DNA of 5,297 nt, taken from contig QMUE01000118.1 of the NCBI GenBank assembly GCA_003663535.1, positions 1 to 5,297 on the forward strand. Reading direction: 5' to 3'. This stretch comes from Thermococci archaeon (GTDB lineage: Archaea; Methanobacteriota_B; Thermococci; Thermococcales; Thermococcaceae). Within the stretch, counting starts at the first letter, position 1. Each line of letters opens with the position of its first letter. Made by a program: the position numbers and the translations under genes. The notes beneath the pieces are model-generated. The model saw only the letters and a program-made list of their open reading frames with translations, was not told the DNA's origin and ran no database searches. Of the stretch, positions 1 to 5,294 are shown piece by piece.

Positions 1-682
1 TCCTCAAATCTCCTGTTATCCCAGGTAACTCTGGATTTGATGCATATGCAAGCATTTGAGCCAAAGTTCGAGTTTCCCTTCCAAAAAGACGTATTTCTTT
101 ACGCAGTTCTATTAGTTCAAGTTCCTTTGCATCATCTATTATCTCAATATTCATCCCGTGAAACTGACCATCAACTTCTTGCATATCCCCAACTGCTCCA
201 ACCAAAGCTAAGTAACCCAAGTCTTTGTTTTTCTCATTTAATGCCTTTGTGATGAAGTAGGCCACACCTGAACCACTGAGATCTCTAACACTATCTGCTC
301 CAAACTGAGTAGGGTTCACAAGAACATGATTTTCTCGTTCAATCTCTCCATCTTCGGGGGGATGATGATCAGCTATTACTACAGTAGCATCGGCTAGATA
401 TCTCTCAATGAACCTTATGGAACCACTTCCGAGATCACTGAAAATATATATCTTTTGGCCTTCTTCGGCAAGTTCTTTTATAATATTCTCACTAAGCTGT
501 TTAACGATGCTTAAATGAAAATCCGCACCTTCTCTTGCTATAGCTTTGGCTAAGATAGCTCCTGCAGTGATGCCATCAGCGTCTCTATGGGAGATTATAC
601 GTATACTATGACCTAACTCAATGTGCATTTTTATTAGTTCTGCTCCTTCCCTAACCTTTTCTAAGAATGCATTCTTATCCAT
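1..682 (-). CDS. DHH-family single-strand nuclease, archaeal RecJ/GAN-like (partial, N-terminal half)
   Basis: Translation of the minus strand from ATG at 682-680 is open to the window edge (227 residues); the C-terminal half, with the expected DHHA1 domain, lies outside. The four DHH phosphoesterase motifs are visible: HRDADG (residues 32-37), D83 in FSDLGSGS, the signature DHH at 105-107 (ADHHPP), and GD at 165-166. These residues bind the divalent metal ions used to cleave phosphodiester bonds. Family knowledge: RecJ-like COG0608 proteins encoded beside rpsO in Thermococcales include GAN, a single-strand DNA exonuclease that associates with the GINS replication complex. That assignment here is inferred from motifs and position. 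An ATG at 685-683 also fits, but the second ATG is better spaced from the AAGGTGAT site (693-686). The gene lies 31 bases after rpsO and has no promoter of its own that I can see, so it is probably cotranscribed. Confidence 0.88.
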   Translation of the reverse strand, partial: MDKNAFLEKVREGAELIKMHIELGHSIRIISHRDADGITAGAILAKAIAREGADFHLSIVKQLSENIIKELAEEGQKIYIFSDLGSGSIRFIERYLADATVVIADHHPPEDGEIERENHVLVNPTQFGADSVRDLSGSGVAYFITKALNEKNKDLGYLALVGAVGDMQEVDGQFHGMNIEIIDDAKELELIELRKEIRLFGRETRTLAQMLAYASNPELPGITGDLR

Positions 683-686
683 CATA

Positions 687-709
687 TCACCTTAATAATA
701 AAAAGGTGA
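687..709 (-). promoter_or_regulatory. 7-bp inverted repeat covering the nuclease gene's ribosome binding site
   Basis: In the rpsO-to-nuclease spacer the minus strand reads TCACCTT, a 9-base AT-only loop, then AAGGTGA. The 3' arm is the Shine-Dalgarno site of the nuclease gene (AAGGTGAT, 693-686). If it folds, the hairpin would hide the site. Two T5 runs (minus strand 713-709 and 704-700) flank and enter it, which could also act as a weak archaeal oligo-T terminator. The repeat is seen; the function is inference. A 7-bp stem with four A/U pairs is marginal at the growth temperature of a hyperthermophile. Confidence 0.4.
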
Positions 710-713
710 AAAA

Positions 714-1169
714 TCAGCGCACAAGCAATTTTGCTTGCTCTGGATCATATCTCCACTTGGCTGGTAACTTTCCAGTTCCTCTGTAGTACTTAACAAGTCT
801 TCTGATTTTGCTTTCTGTGAGTTGAAGTCCTCTTCTTGAGTGAAGATCTTTTGGATGTTGCTCCAGATGCTTCCTTAATTTAACTGCCTTTCTAATGAGG
901 AACATCAAATCCTCCGGTAACTCTGGGGCAAGATTGTTTTCTTCTAGAATTTTGGTTATCTTCTTTCCAGTAATCAGCCTAACACTGGGGATACCATACT
1001 GGTCCCTCAAAATAGTTCCTATCATGGCAGCACTATGACCATCCTTCCTAAGCTTAACAACGAGATTCTCCACTTCTTCAGCTGTATACTCCACCCAAGT
1101 GGGTGGTGCTGTCCTTGGTGGCTTTTTTGATCCAGATTTTCCCCTTTTCCTTGCATGTAACCTTGCCAT
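714..1169 (-). CDS. rpsO: 30S ribosomal protein S15 (uS15, archaeal/eukaryotic long form)
   Basis: This 151-residue basic protein of the small ribosomal subunit binds the central domain of 16S rRNA (helices 20-22) early in assembly. The N-terminal part (residues 1-80) is the archaeal/eukaryotic extension, beginning [14 protein letters not shown], with the [10 protein letters not shown] segment at 25-34. The C-terminal part is the universal S15 core, with conserved [12 protein letters not shown] at 105-116, [12 protein letters not shown] at 119-130 and a final basic tail. The length matches archaeal S15. The ATG at 1169-1167 is supported by a strong GGAGGTG site 6 bases upstream. The gene is first in an apparent operon with the DHH nuclease and diverges from cas6. 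Its leader contains a stable hairpin, recorded separately. Confidence 0.97.
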   Translation of the reverse strand: MARLHARKRGKSGSKKPPRTAPPTWVEYTAEEVENLVVKLRKDGHSAAMIGTILRDQYGIPSVRLITGKKITKILEENNLAPELPEDLMFLIRKAVKLRKHLEQHPKDLHSRRGLQLTESKIRRLVKYYRGTGKLPAKWRYDPEQAKLLVR

Positions 1170-1175
1170 TTATAA

Positions 1176-1182
1176 CACCTCC
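1176..1182 (-). promoter_or_regulatory. Strong Shine-Dalgarno site of rpsO
   Basis: The minus strand reads GGAGGTG, a seven-base match to the anti-Shine-Dalgarno end of archaeal 16S rRNA, 6 bases before the rpsO ATG. It fixes the start codon and lies 4 bases after the leader hairpin. Confidence 0.85.
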
Positions 1183-1186
1183 TGGT

Positions 1187-1210
1187 GACGGCCAGCTTCA
1201 GCCAACCGCC
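1187..1210 (-). promoter_or_regulatory. Leader hairpin of rpsO, candidate S15 autoregulatory element
   Basis: On the minus strand the arms GGCGGTTGGC and GCTGGCCGTC enclose the tetraloop TGAA. All ten positions pair in RNA, six as Watson-Crick and four as G-U (pairs 2, 6, 7 and 8). On the plus strand those four become A-C mismatches, so the fold is specific to the rpsO transcript. The stem ends 4 bases before the Shine-Dalgarno site, so a bound protein could block ribosome entry. S15 represses its own synthesis in several bacteria, and its rRNA site includes adjacent G-U and G-C pairs, which also occur in this stem. Autoregulation here is inference. Confidence 0.5.
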
Positions 1211-1245
1211 CCTCATAAGATTGCCAATAGGTGGTGATGGGAGGA

Positions 1246-1260
1246 GTTTAAAAAGTTTGC
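1246..1260 (-). promoter_or_regulatory. Promoter of rpsO (BRE + TATA)
   Basis: The minus strand reads GCAAA (BRE-like, 1260-1256) followed by CTTTTTAAAC (TATA-like, 1255-1246). Usual archaeal spacing puts the start near 1222-1225, giving a leader of about 53-56 bases that contains the hairpin and the Shine-Dalgarno site. No other equally placed TATA-like element is seen between this site and the gene. Confidence 0.6.
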
Positions 1261-1328
1261 CCCTAACAGGAATTTTATCGTTATCCCCTTTACTTCGTTT
1301 AAAAATAAGCCAAAAGACAATCTCATTT

Positions 1329-1343
1329 CGAAATTCTTATTAA
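1329..1343 (+). promoter_or_regulatory. Promoter of the cas6-like gene (BRE + TATA)
   Basis: The sequence CGAAA (1329-1333) followed by CTTATTAA (1336-1343) matches the Thermococcales BRE/TATA layout. It predicts a start near G1367 or A1368, giving a leader of about 17 bases that just includes the GGAGG site. The gene therefore has its own promoter and does not depend on a cas operon. Confidence 0.55.
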
Positions 1344-1371
1344 TACCAAAAACAAATATAATATTTGATCC

Positions 1372-1378
1372 GGAGGGG
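1372..1378 (+). promoter_or_regulatory. Shine-Dalgarno site of the cas6-like gene
   Basis: GGAGGGG lies upstream of ATG 1385. The GGAGG core ends 8 bases before the start codon, which supports that start over any internal one. Confidence 0.75.
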
Positions 1379-1384
1379 AAATTA

Positions 1385-2119
1385 ATGAGAATTGAAATCA
1401 AGCTCAAGCCAGAAAATAAGAATCTAATAGTTCCATTCAATTACAATGATGAAATCCACGATCAGTTGTTAGAAAAAATCTTCCTTGCATCACCTGACCT
1501 AGCCAAAATATTACAAACAGAGTACAAAGATTATTTTACATTCTCCCGGATAATGATCAGAGAAAGAGAGATAATCTCCGAAGAGGGGATAAAAGTCCTT
1601 TCAGATGACGTCTCACTTTACATTTCTTCACCACTAAATGAGGTCATAAAATCCATTGCAGAAGGTTTTGTTTCCAGTCCTATCCTCAAAATCGGTAAAG
1701 CTACCTTTTCAATGGTAAAAATTGAAATACTCAGAGAACCCACAATATCCGATGGAACATTATTCTCAACCTTAAGTCCTATTGTCGTTAGAACTGCCAA
1801 GTTTGAAGATAACAAAGTAAAAATCTGGGACTTATACCCCAACAATGAGGGGTTCCAAGACAAACTCCGAAAGATAATGCTCACCAAGTTCTCAGAGGTA
1901 TATGGGAAGCTCCCGGAAGACACAGATTTTCATATAGATGTCATAAAATTCAAACCAGTTAGGATAAAAGTAGGCAAAACCTATTATCGAGGCTCACTTA
2001 TGGTATTCAGATACTATGGATCAAAAGAAATAGGGAAATTTGGCTATGAAAATGGATTTGGAGACAAAACAAGCTATGGGTTTGGAATGGTTAAAGTAAT
2101 TGATGAAGAAGAACAATGA
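1385..2119 (+). CDS. cas6: Cas6-like CRISPR RNA-binding protein, probably non-catalytic, stand-alone
   Basis: The 244-residue protein resembles Cas6, the endoribonuclease that cuts CRISPR precursor RNA. It has an N-terminal strand (RIEIKLKPE, 2-10), the LREP segment (116-119) followed by TLSPIVV (129-135) as in Pyrococcus furiosus Cas6, and the C-terminal glycine-rich RNA-binding loop GYENGFGDKTSYGFGMV (220-236). Aligned by eye with PfCas6, whose catalytic residues are Tyr31, His46 and Lys52, the matching positions are about Leu29, Gln44 and Asp49/Tyr50, so the triad seems absent. Non-catalytic Cas6 paralogs that still bind repeat RNA are described in Pyrococcus (P. horikoshii Cas6nc), and this gene fits that group. 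No other cas gene or repeat array is in the window. Its 3' end overlaps the convergent transferase gene. Family membership is firm; loss of activity and current role are inferred. Confidence 0.88.
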   Translation: MRIEIKLKPENKNLIVPFNYNDEIHDQLLEKIFLASPDLAKILQTEYKDYFTFSRIMIREREIISEEGIKVLSDDVSLYISSPLNEVIKSIAEGFVSSPILKIGKATFSMVKIEILREPTISDGTLFSTLSPIVVRTAKFEDNKVKIWDLYPNNEGFQDKLRKIMLTKFSEVYGKLPEDTDFHIDVIKFKPVRIKVGKTYYRGSLMVFRYYGSKEIGKFGYENGFGDKTSYGFGMVKVIDEEEQ

Positions 2120-2987
2120 CCCCTAAAAAGGTTTCTATCCCCCACACTATTGCGACAAGCTGGTATTCTTTCACTTTTTTCATCCTCATTATGATGCCTA
2201 GAAAACTTAAGTAGGGAGGGGCCTTAAGGATCCCATCTTCAAAAACTTCAGTTTTACCCAAAGGCCTCCCTTTGAACCTGATTCTTGTTTTTAAGAGGAA
2301 ATCTAAGAAGTGAGGAAGAAGAAGTATGGCAGTAAAGAGCTCCACTTTCCCTAAAATTCCTACAACTCCTATCAAAGCTCCCAATGATAACGTACCCGTA
2401 TCCCCTGGGAAAACCTTTGCCGGATATTTATTCCACCATAAAAATCCTAGACCCACTGCTACCCCTGTAAATGCTAAAATTTGAGCGTCTCCAGAAGTAG
2501 CTAATCCTAAAAAGAAGAGGGCTATTACTGATGTTCCTACTTCTAAACCATTAAATCCAGCTAATAAGTTCACTAAGTTCGCAGCCCCCGTTACAAAGAG
2601 AATTGAAAAAAGATAATAAAGAACCCCCAGTTCAATTGAAAACAACAATAGATTCACATTAGTATCCAAAGGAAGAGCTAAAACGCCAAGAGATACCAAC
2701 AGAGATAACATCACTTTGTGAGACTGTTTCAGGTTGGTTATGTCATCAAGTACTCCAATGACCCCAAAAGCCAAAAAAACTAGAAGAGCTTTGGCCAGGT
2801 CTCCATTCAAAACTGCAACTAAACTAAGCGGAAGGGAAATCAATAAGGATAACCCTCCCATTTCTGGGACTTCTGGCCTATCGAGTTTATGAATATCCCT
2901 ACCTACAATCCCTGCTTTTCTCATTAGGGATGCAATATATGGAGTTAAGACCAAGGAAATGAGGAACCCAATAATCGCCGTTATCAT
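2091..2987 (-). CDS. Polyprenyl-phosphate GlcNAc-1-phosphate transferase (GT4/MraY family, AglH/DPAGT1-like)
   Basis: This 298-residue, almost wholly hydrophobic protein with about ten membrane segments belongs to the family that moves a sugar 1-phosphate from a UDP-sugar to a polyprenyl (dolichyl) phosphate on the cytosolic face. Visible family motifs are K34 with RPEVPEMGG (37-45), the metal-binding GVLDDITNL (78-86), NLVNLLAGFNGLE (137-149) and VFPGDTGTLSLGA (192-204). A basic cytosolic loop, RIRFKGRPLGK (235-245), follows. The AGFNGLE form, rather than the bacterial DGxDGL, points to the archaeal/eukaryotic branch that starts N-glycan lipid carriers. UDP-GlcNAc as donor is inferred. No strong Shine-Dalgarno precedes ATG 2987, and the promoter suggests a leader of only 7-9 bases. 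The last codons overlap cas6. It diverges from the HAD-GT2 gene, also probably a glycan gene. Confidence 0.9.
   Translation of the reverse strand: MITAIIGFLISLVLTPYIASLMRKAGIVGRDIHKLDRPEVPEMGGLSLLISLPLSLVAVLNGDLAKALLVFLAFGVIGVLDDITNLKQSHKVMLSLLVSLGVLALPLDTNVNLLLFSIELGVLYYLFSILFVTGAANLVNLLAGFNGLEVGTSVIALFFLGLATSGDAQILAFTGVAVGLGFLWWNKYPAKVFPGDTGTLSLGALIGVVGILGKVELFTAILLLPHFLDFLLKTRIRFKGRPLGKTEVFEDGILKAPPYLSFLGIIMRMKKVKEYQLVAIVWGIETFLGVIVLLHQLL
2166..2180 (+). terminator. Possible oligo-T terminator of the cas6-like gene
   Basis: About 47 bases after the cas6-like stop codon the plus strand has a pyrimidine-rich stretch ending in T6 (2175-2180). Thermococcales transcripts often end at such T-runs. 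It lies inside the convergent transferase gene, antisense to it. It is the first convincing T-run after the gene, but the assignment rests on position only. Confidence 0.3.
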
Positions 2988-3010
2988 TATAATCCCTTAT
3001 GGTAAATTGG

Positions 3011-3032
3011 GGAATAGATTAATAACTTTTCC
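3011..3032. promoter_or_regulatory. Shared divergent promoter element for the transferase and the HAD-GT2 genes
   Basis: Minus strand: GGAAAAG (3032-3026) then TTATTAAT (3025-3018) is a good BRE/TATA. It predicts a start near the GGG at 2996-2994 and a 7-9 base leader for the transferase, consistent with its lack of a clear Shine-Dalgarno site. Plus strand: GGAATAG (3011-3017) then ATTAATAA (3018-3025) predicts a start near 3048-3050 for the HAD-GT2 gene. Both readings use the same eight AT base pairs. No other good TATA-like element is seen in the 75-base gap. Confidence 0.5.
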
Positions 3033-3052
3033 GATAGTATCTAAATAAGGTC

Positions 3053-3056
3053 GGTG
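3053..3056 (+). promoter_or_regulatory. Shine-Dalgarno core that favours ATG 3063 for the HAD-GT2 gene
   Basis: GGTG at 3053-3056 lies 6 bases before ATG 3063. A GTG at 3054-3056 is in frame and would add three residues, but it overlaps this site and would sit only about 5 bases from the predicted transcription start. The ATG is therefore preferred. Confidence 0.5.
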
Positions 3057-3062
3057 GAAGAA

Positions 3063-4385
3063 ATGGATGTGCAGTTGGTAGTCCTTGATCTCGATGGAAC
3101 CCTCATAGGCGCTTCGATGGATTTCACAGAAATAAAAGAGAAACTCCGAAATAAACTATTAGAAGAGGGAATACCAGAAGAACTAATAGGTGATTTAACA
3201 CCAATGTATGAAACTCTTGTCCAAATCTCCCAAAAAACAGGAATATCTTTTGAACATCTGCACTCATTTCTTGTTAACCTTGAAGTGGAAAGAGCCAAAG
3301 AAAGTTACCTCTTTGAAGGGGCAAGAGAACTTCTTGAGTTCTTGAAGGATAAGGGATTGAAATTAGCACTAATGACAAGGAGCTCACGAAAAGCTACTGA
3401 ATTCACTTTAAAAAAACACAAGATCAAAGAGTTCTTCAATCTCATAATTACACGAGATGATGTCTCTTGGGAAGACGTAAAACCAAACAATGGCCATCTC
3501 AAAGTCATTTTGGATTACTTTAAGGTTCCTTCTACAAAAGCAGTGGTGGTTGGAGATCATGGATACGATCTGATTCCTGCGAAAGCTTTAGGCACACTAA
3601 GTGTCCTTATAACATCTAACGAAAGTGGTAGAATGAGCTTTAAGATAGATGAAGAAGCCACTTTTGAAGTAAAAACAATAAAAGAAGCAATTGGCCTCTT
3701 CAAACGTTTGCTTAACACCTATGTTGTGGTTCCAGCCTATAATGAAGAAAAAACCATTGAAAATGTCCTTAAAGATCTCTTGAAATACTTCAAAGAAAAA
3801 GAGATTATTGTTGTGAATGATGGAAGCAAAGACAGAACAAAGGAAATAGCGATAGAAAAAGGAGTTGTAGTGTTAAGCCACTTAGTTAACAGAGGCCTAG
3901 GAGGAGCATTAGGAACTGGGATACGATATGCGCTCTTAAAGGGGGCCGAAGTCATCATAACTTTTGATGCTGATGGTCAACATTTGGTAGAAGACGCATT
4001 GAAGGTCATGAAACCAGTTATTGAAGGAAAAACAGATTTTGCTATTGGTTCTAGACTAAAGGGAGATATAAGTCAAATGCCCTTTGTAAAGAAAATTGGA
4101 AATTTTGTACTCGATTTTATCACTTCTATATTTGCGAAGAACTATATTGCAGATTCACAAAGTGGATTACGGTGCCTAAATCGCCAATGTGCATCTAAAA
4201 TAAAGATTACTTGTGATCGATATGCAGTTTCAAGTGAAATACTAATAGAGGCCTCAAGACATAAGTGCAAAATTGTAGAAGTACCTATAAGAGCAGTTTA
4301 TACAGAATATACCAAGAAGAAAGGAACTAATGTGTTAGAAGGCGTTAAAATAGCATTTAACTTACTCTTAGATAAACTGAGGTGA
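3063..4385 (+). CDS. Fusion of HAD-family phosphatase and GT2 polyprenyl-phosphate sugar synthase-like glycosyltransferase
   Basis: The 440-residue protein has two domains. Residues 1-210 form a HAD hydrolase: motif I DLDGT (9-13, nucleophile D9 and acid/base D11), a helical cap (about 15-85), motif II T105 (LALMTRSS), motif III K140, and motif IV GDHGYD (164-169). Residues 217-440 form a GT2 transferase: VVVPAYNEE (221-229), VNDGSKDRT (251-259), the metal-binding DADGQH (302-307), DSQSGLR (364-370) and a late VPIRAVY. The GT2 part resembles dolichyl-phosphate mannose/glucose synthases, so it probably transfers a sugar from a nucleotide sugar to polyprenyl phosphate. All motifs of both domains are intact. 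It has no membrane segment, and the next gene encodes a small membrane protein. The HAD substrate is unknown; a sugar phosphate would fit. A GTG at 3054 would add three residues. Confidence 0.87.
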   Translation: MDVQLVVLDLDGTLIGASMDFTEIKEKLRNKLLEEGIPEELIGDLTPMYETLVQISQKTGISFEHLHSFLVNLEVERAKESYLFEGARELLEFLKDKGLKLALMTRSSRKATEFTLKKHKIKEFFNLIITRDDVSWEDVKPNNGHLKVILDYFKVPSTKAVVVGDHGYDLIPAKALGTLSVLITSNESGRMSFKIDEEATFEVKTIKEAIGLFKRLLNTYVVVPAYNEEKTIENVLKDLLKYFKEKEIIVVNDGSKDRTKEIAIEKGVVVLSHLVNRGLGGALGTGIRYALLKGAEVIITFDADGQHLVEDALKVMKPVIEGKTDFAIGSRLKGDISQMPFVKKIGNFVLDFITSIFAKNYIADSQSGLRCLNRQCASKIKITCDRYAVSSEILIEASRHKCKIVEVPIRAVYTEYTKKKGTNVLEGVKIAFNLLLDKLR

Positions 4386-4386
4386 T
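4379..4386 (+). promoter_or_regulatory. Shine-Dalgarno site of the DUF2304-like gene, overlapping the upstream stop codon
   Basis: GAGGTGAT is an eight-base match to the anti-Shine-Dalgarno and ends 4 bases before ATG 4391. It contains the TGA stop (4383-4385) of the HAD-GT2 gene, which suggests translational coupling. It also argues against the in-frame GTG at 4382, which lies inside the site. Confidence 0.75.
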
Positions 4387-4390
4387 AAAA

Positions 4391-4777
4391 ATGTATGCTG
4401 TACAGTATATTGCCCTCCTAATAATTTCCGCCCTTATAATTTATTTAATAGGGAAATATGGGAAGAAAGAACTCAACTGGCAAGATTTGATATTTTGGGG
4501 AAGCTTATTGCTAATCATGTTAGTTATCTCATTAAAGCCCATAGAACTATCTATGACCATAAAAAGACTCTTAGGAGTTGGAAGAGGCCTAGATGCACTT
4601 TTTGTGGTCTCAATCGGGTTAAGTTACTTAATATTATTTAAATTGTACATGGCAATTGACAAAACAGAAAGAGAAATAACTGAACTCACCAGACAAATAG
4701 CAATTGAACTTCAAGATATTAAAGAAGAACTTAAAAAGCTTGAAAAACAATCTACTCCTCCAGAAGATTCTCTTTAA
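4391..4777 (+). CDS. Small DUF2304-type membrane protein, likely partner of the GT2 enzyme
   Basis: The 128-residue protein has three hydrophobic segments at about 4-20, 33-48 and 68-88. A conserved-looking LGVGRGLDAL lies at 61-70, just before the third. A charged, heptad-like C-terminal helix (about 89-120, rich in E, K, L and I) probably forms a cytosolic coiled coil. This layout is typical of DUF2304 proteins, which are often encoded beside GT2 glycosyltransferases; their biochemical role is not established. Here the start codon is 5 bases after the end of the HAD-GT2 gene, sharing its stop region as Shine-Dalgarno site, so the two are one transcription unit. I infer that it anchors or scaffolds the soluble GT2 domain at the membrane. 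Its 3' end overlaps the convergent dCMP deaminase gene by 26 bp. Family assignment is from pattern memory. Confidence 0.78.
   Translation: MYAVQYIALLIISALIIYLIGKYGKKELNWQDLIFWGSLLLIMLVISLKPIELSMTIKRLLGVGRGLDALFVVSIGLSYLILFKLYMAIDKTEREITELTRQIAIELQDIKEELKKLEKQSTPPEDSL
4733..4747 (-). terminator. Possible oligo-T terminator of the dCMP deaminase gene
   Basis: Just past the deaminase stop (4752) the minus strand has two T5 runs (4747-4743 and 4737-4733) separated by CAAGC. Such tandem T-runs are typical archaeal terminators. They also encode the lysine-rich tail of the DUF2304-like protein on the other strand, so they may be there only for coding reasons. Confidence 0.35.
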
Positions 4778-5294
4778 ACAACTCCTCCAAAAATAATTTG
4801 ACTCTCTCTTTAGGAACTTTGAACTGTCTTATCTTTACAATCCCTTTTTCTTGGGCCTCTTTCAAAAGAATCTCAGTGGCTTTGTTTGGATAAATATCCT
4901 CATAGATTATCTCTCTAATCCCAGCGTTTATCAGCAGTTTAAAACAGGTGTCACATGGAAAGTGAGTCACATATAGTGTTGCACCTTCCAAGCTTATTCC
5001 TTTTCTAGCGGCCATCGCTATGACATTTTGTTCAGCATGAACCGCCCTGTGACAATGTCCATCAACTACCAGACACCCTACATCACTACAATGATCCATA
5101 TTCCTCGGAGCCCCGTTATAACCTGTTGCTAATATATAACCATCCTTAACAGCTACAGCCCCAACTCTGAGCCTTGGACATGTGGCTCTAAGTCCCACAA
5201 GCTTCGCAATAAGCATGAAATACTCATCCTTTGTTGGGCGCACCTTTTTTATATTCTCTGCTTTTTCTTTGTTTAGAATTATCTCCACTTCCAT
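4752..5294 (-). CDS. Deoxycytidylate (dCMP) deaminase, ComEB-like
   Basis: The 180-residue zinc enzyme would deaminate dCMP to dUMP, the precursor for thymidylate, in the cytosol. Visible motifs are RPTKDEYFM (19-27), CPRLRVGAVAV (39-49), the substrate-binding GYNGAP (58-63), the zinc/catalytic HAE (86-88, ligand H86 and proton shuttle E88) and PCDTC (113-117, ligands C114 and C117). A Cys/His-rich stretch (H68, C69, C74, H80, C81, H82) precedes HAE, as in other dCMP deaminases, where it can bind a second metal. Length is usual for the family with a slightly long N-terminus. ATG 5294 is taken as start, but only three upstream bases are visible, so no Shine-Dalgarno site can be checked. A GTG at residue 18 is a possible but weaker alternative. 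The gene is convergent with, and overlaps, the DUF2304-like gene. Confidence 0.93.
   Translation of the reverse strand: MEVEIILNKEKAENIKKVRPTKDEYFMLIAKLVGLRATCPRLRVGAVAVKDGYILATGYNGAPRNMDHCSDVGCLVVDGHCHRAVHAEQNVIAMAARKGISLEGATLYVTHFPCDTCFKLLINAGIREIIYEDIYPNKATEILLKEAQEKGIVKIRQFKVPKERVKLFLEELFKENLLEE

Noticed and set aside
37..252. 71-residue open frame on the plus strand.
   Set aside because: It is antisense to the DHH nuclease gene, has no Shine-Dalgarno site and no recognisable protein features.
361..440. GATGATGA followed about 70 bases later by CTGA on the plus strand, resembling C and D boxes of an archaeal sRNA.
   Set aside because: The first motif is simply the antisense of the conserved Asp-His-His codons of the nuclease. 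There are no clear D' and C' boxes and no terminal stem.
1022..1216. 64-residue minus-strand frame starting in the rpsO leader, a possible upstream ORF.
   Set aside because: It overlaps rpsO out of frame, its ATG has no Shine-Dalgarno site and sits only about 6-9 bases from the predicted transcript start. The sequence pattern is better explained by the hairpin and the rpsO start.
1229..1236. Minus-strand CACCACCT could pair with the rpsO Shine-Dalgarno region (7 of 8 positions) as an anti-Shine-Dalgarno switch.
   Set aside because: The predicted transcription start (near 1222-1225) is downstream of it, so it is probably not in the mRNA. It would matter only if a farther upstream promoter were used.
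1217..1384. Looked for CRISPR repeats or a leader beside the cas6-like gene.
   Set aside because: There are no repeated 28-30 base units here or elsewhere in the window; this gap holds only the divergent rpsO and cas6 promoters.
1213..1440. 75-residue minus-strand frame between rpsO and cas6.
   Set aside because: It starts inside cas6 on the opposite strand, covers both promoters, and shows no ribosome site or familiar motif.
4845..4849. T5 run downstream of the DUF2304-like gene as its terminator.
   Set aside because: It lies 67 bases past the stop codon, is short, and falls inside deaminase coding sequence; there is too little to support a call.
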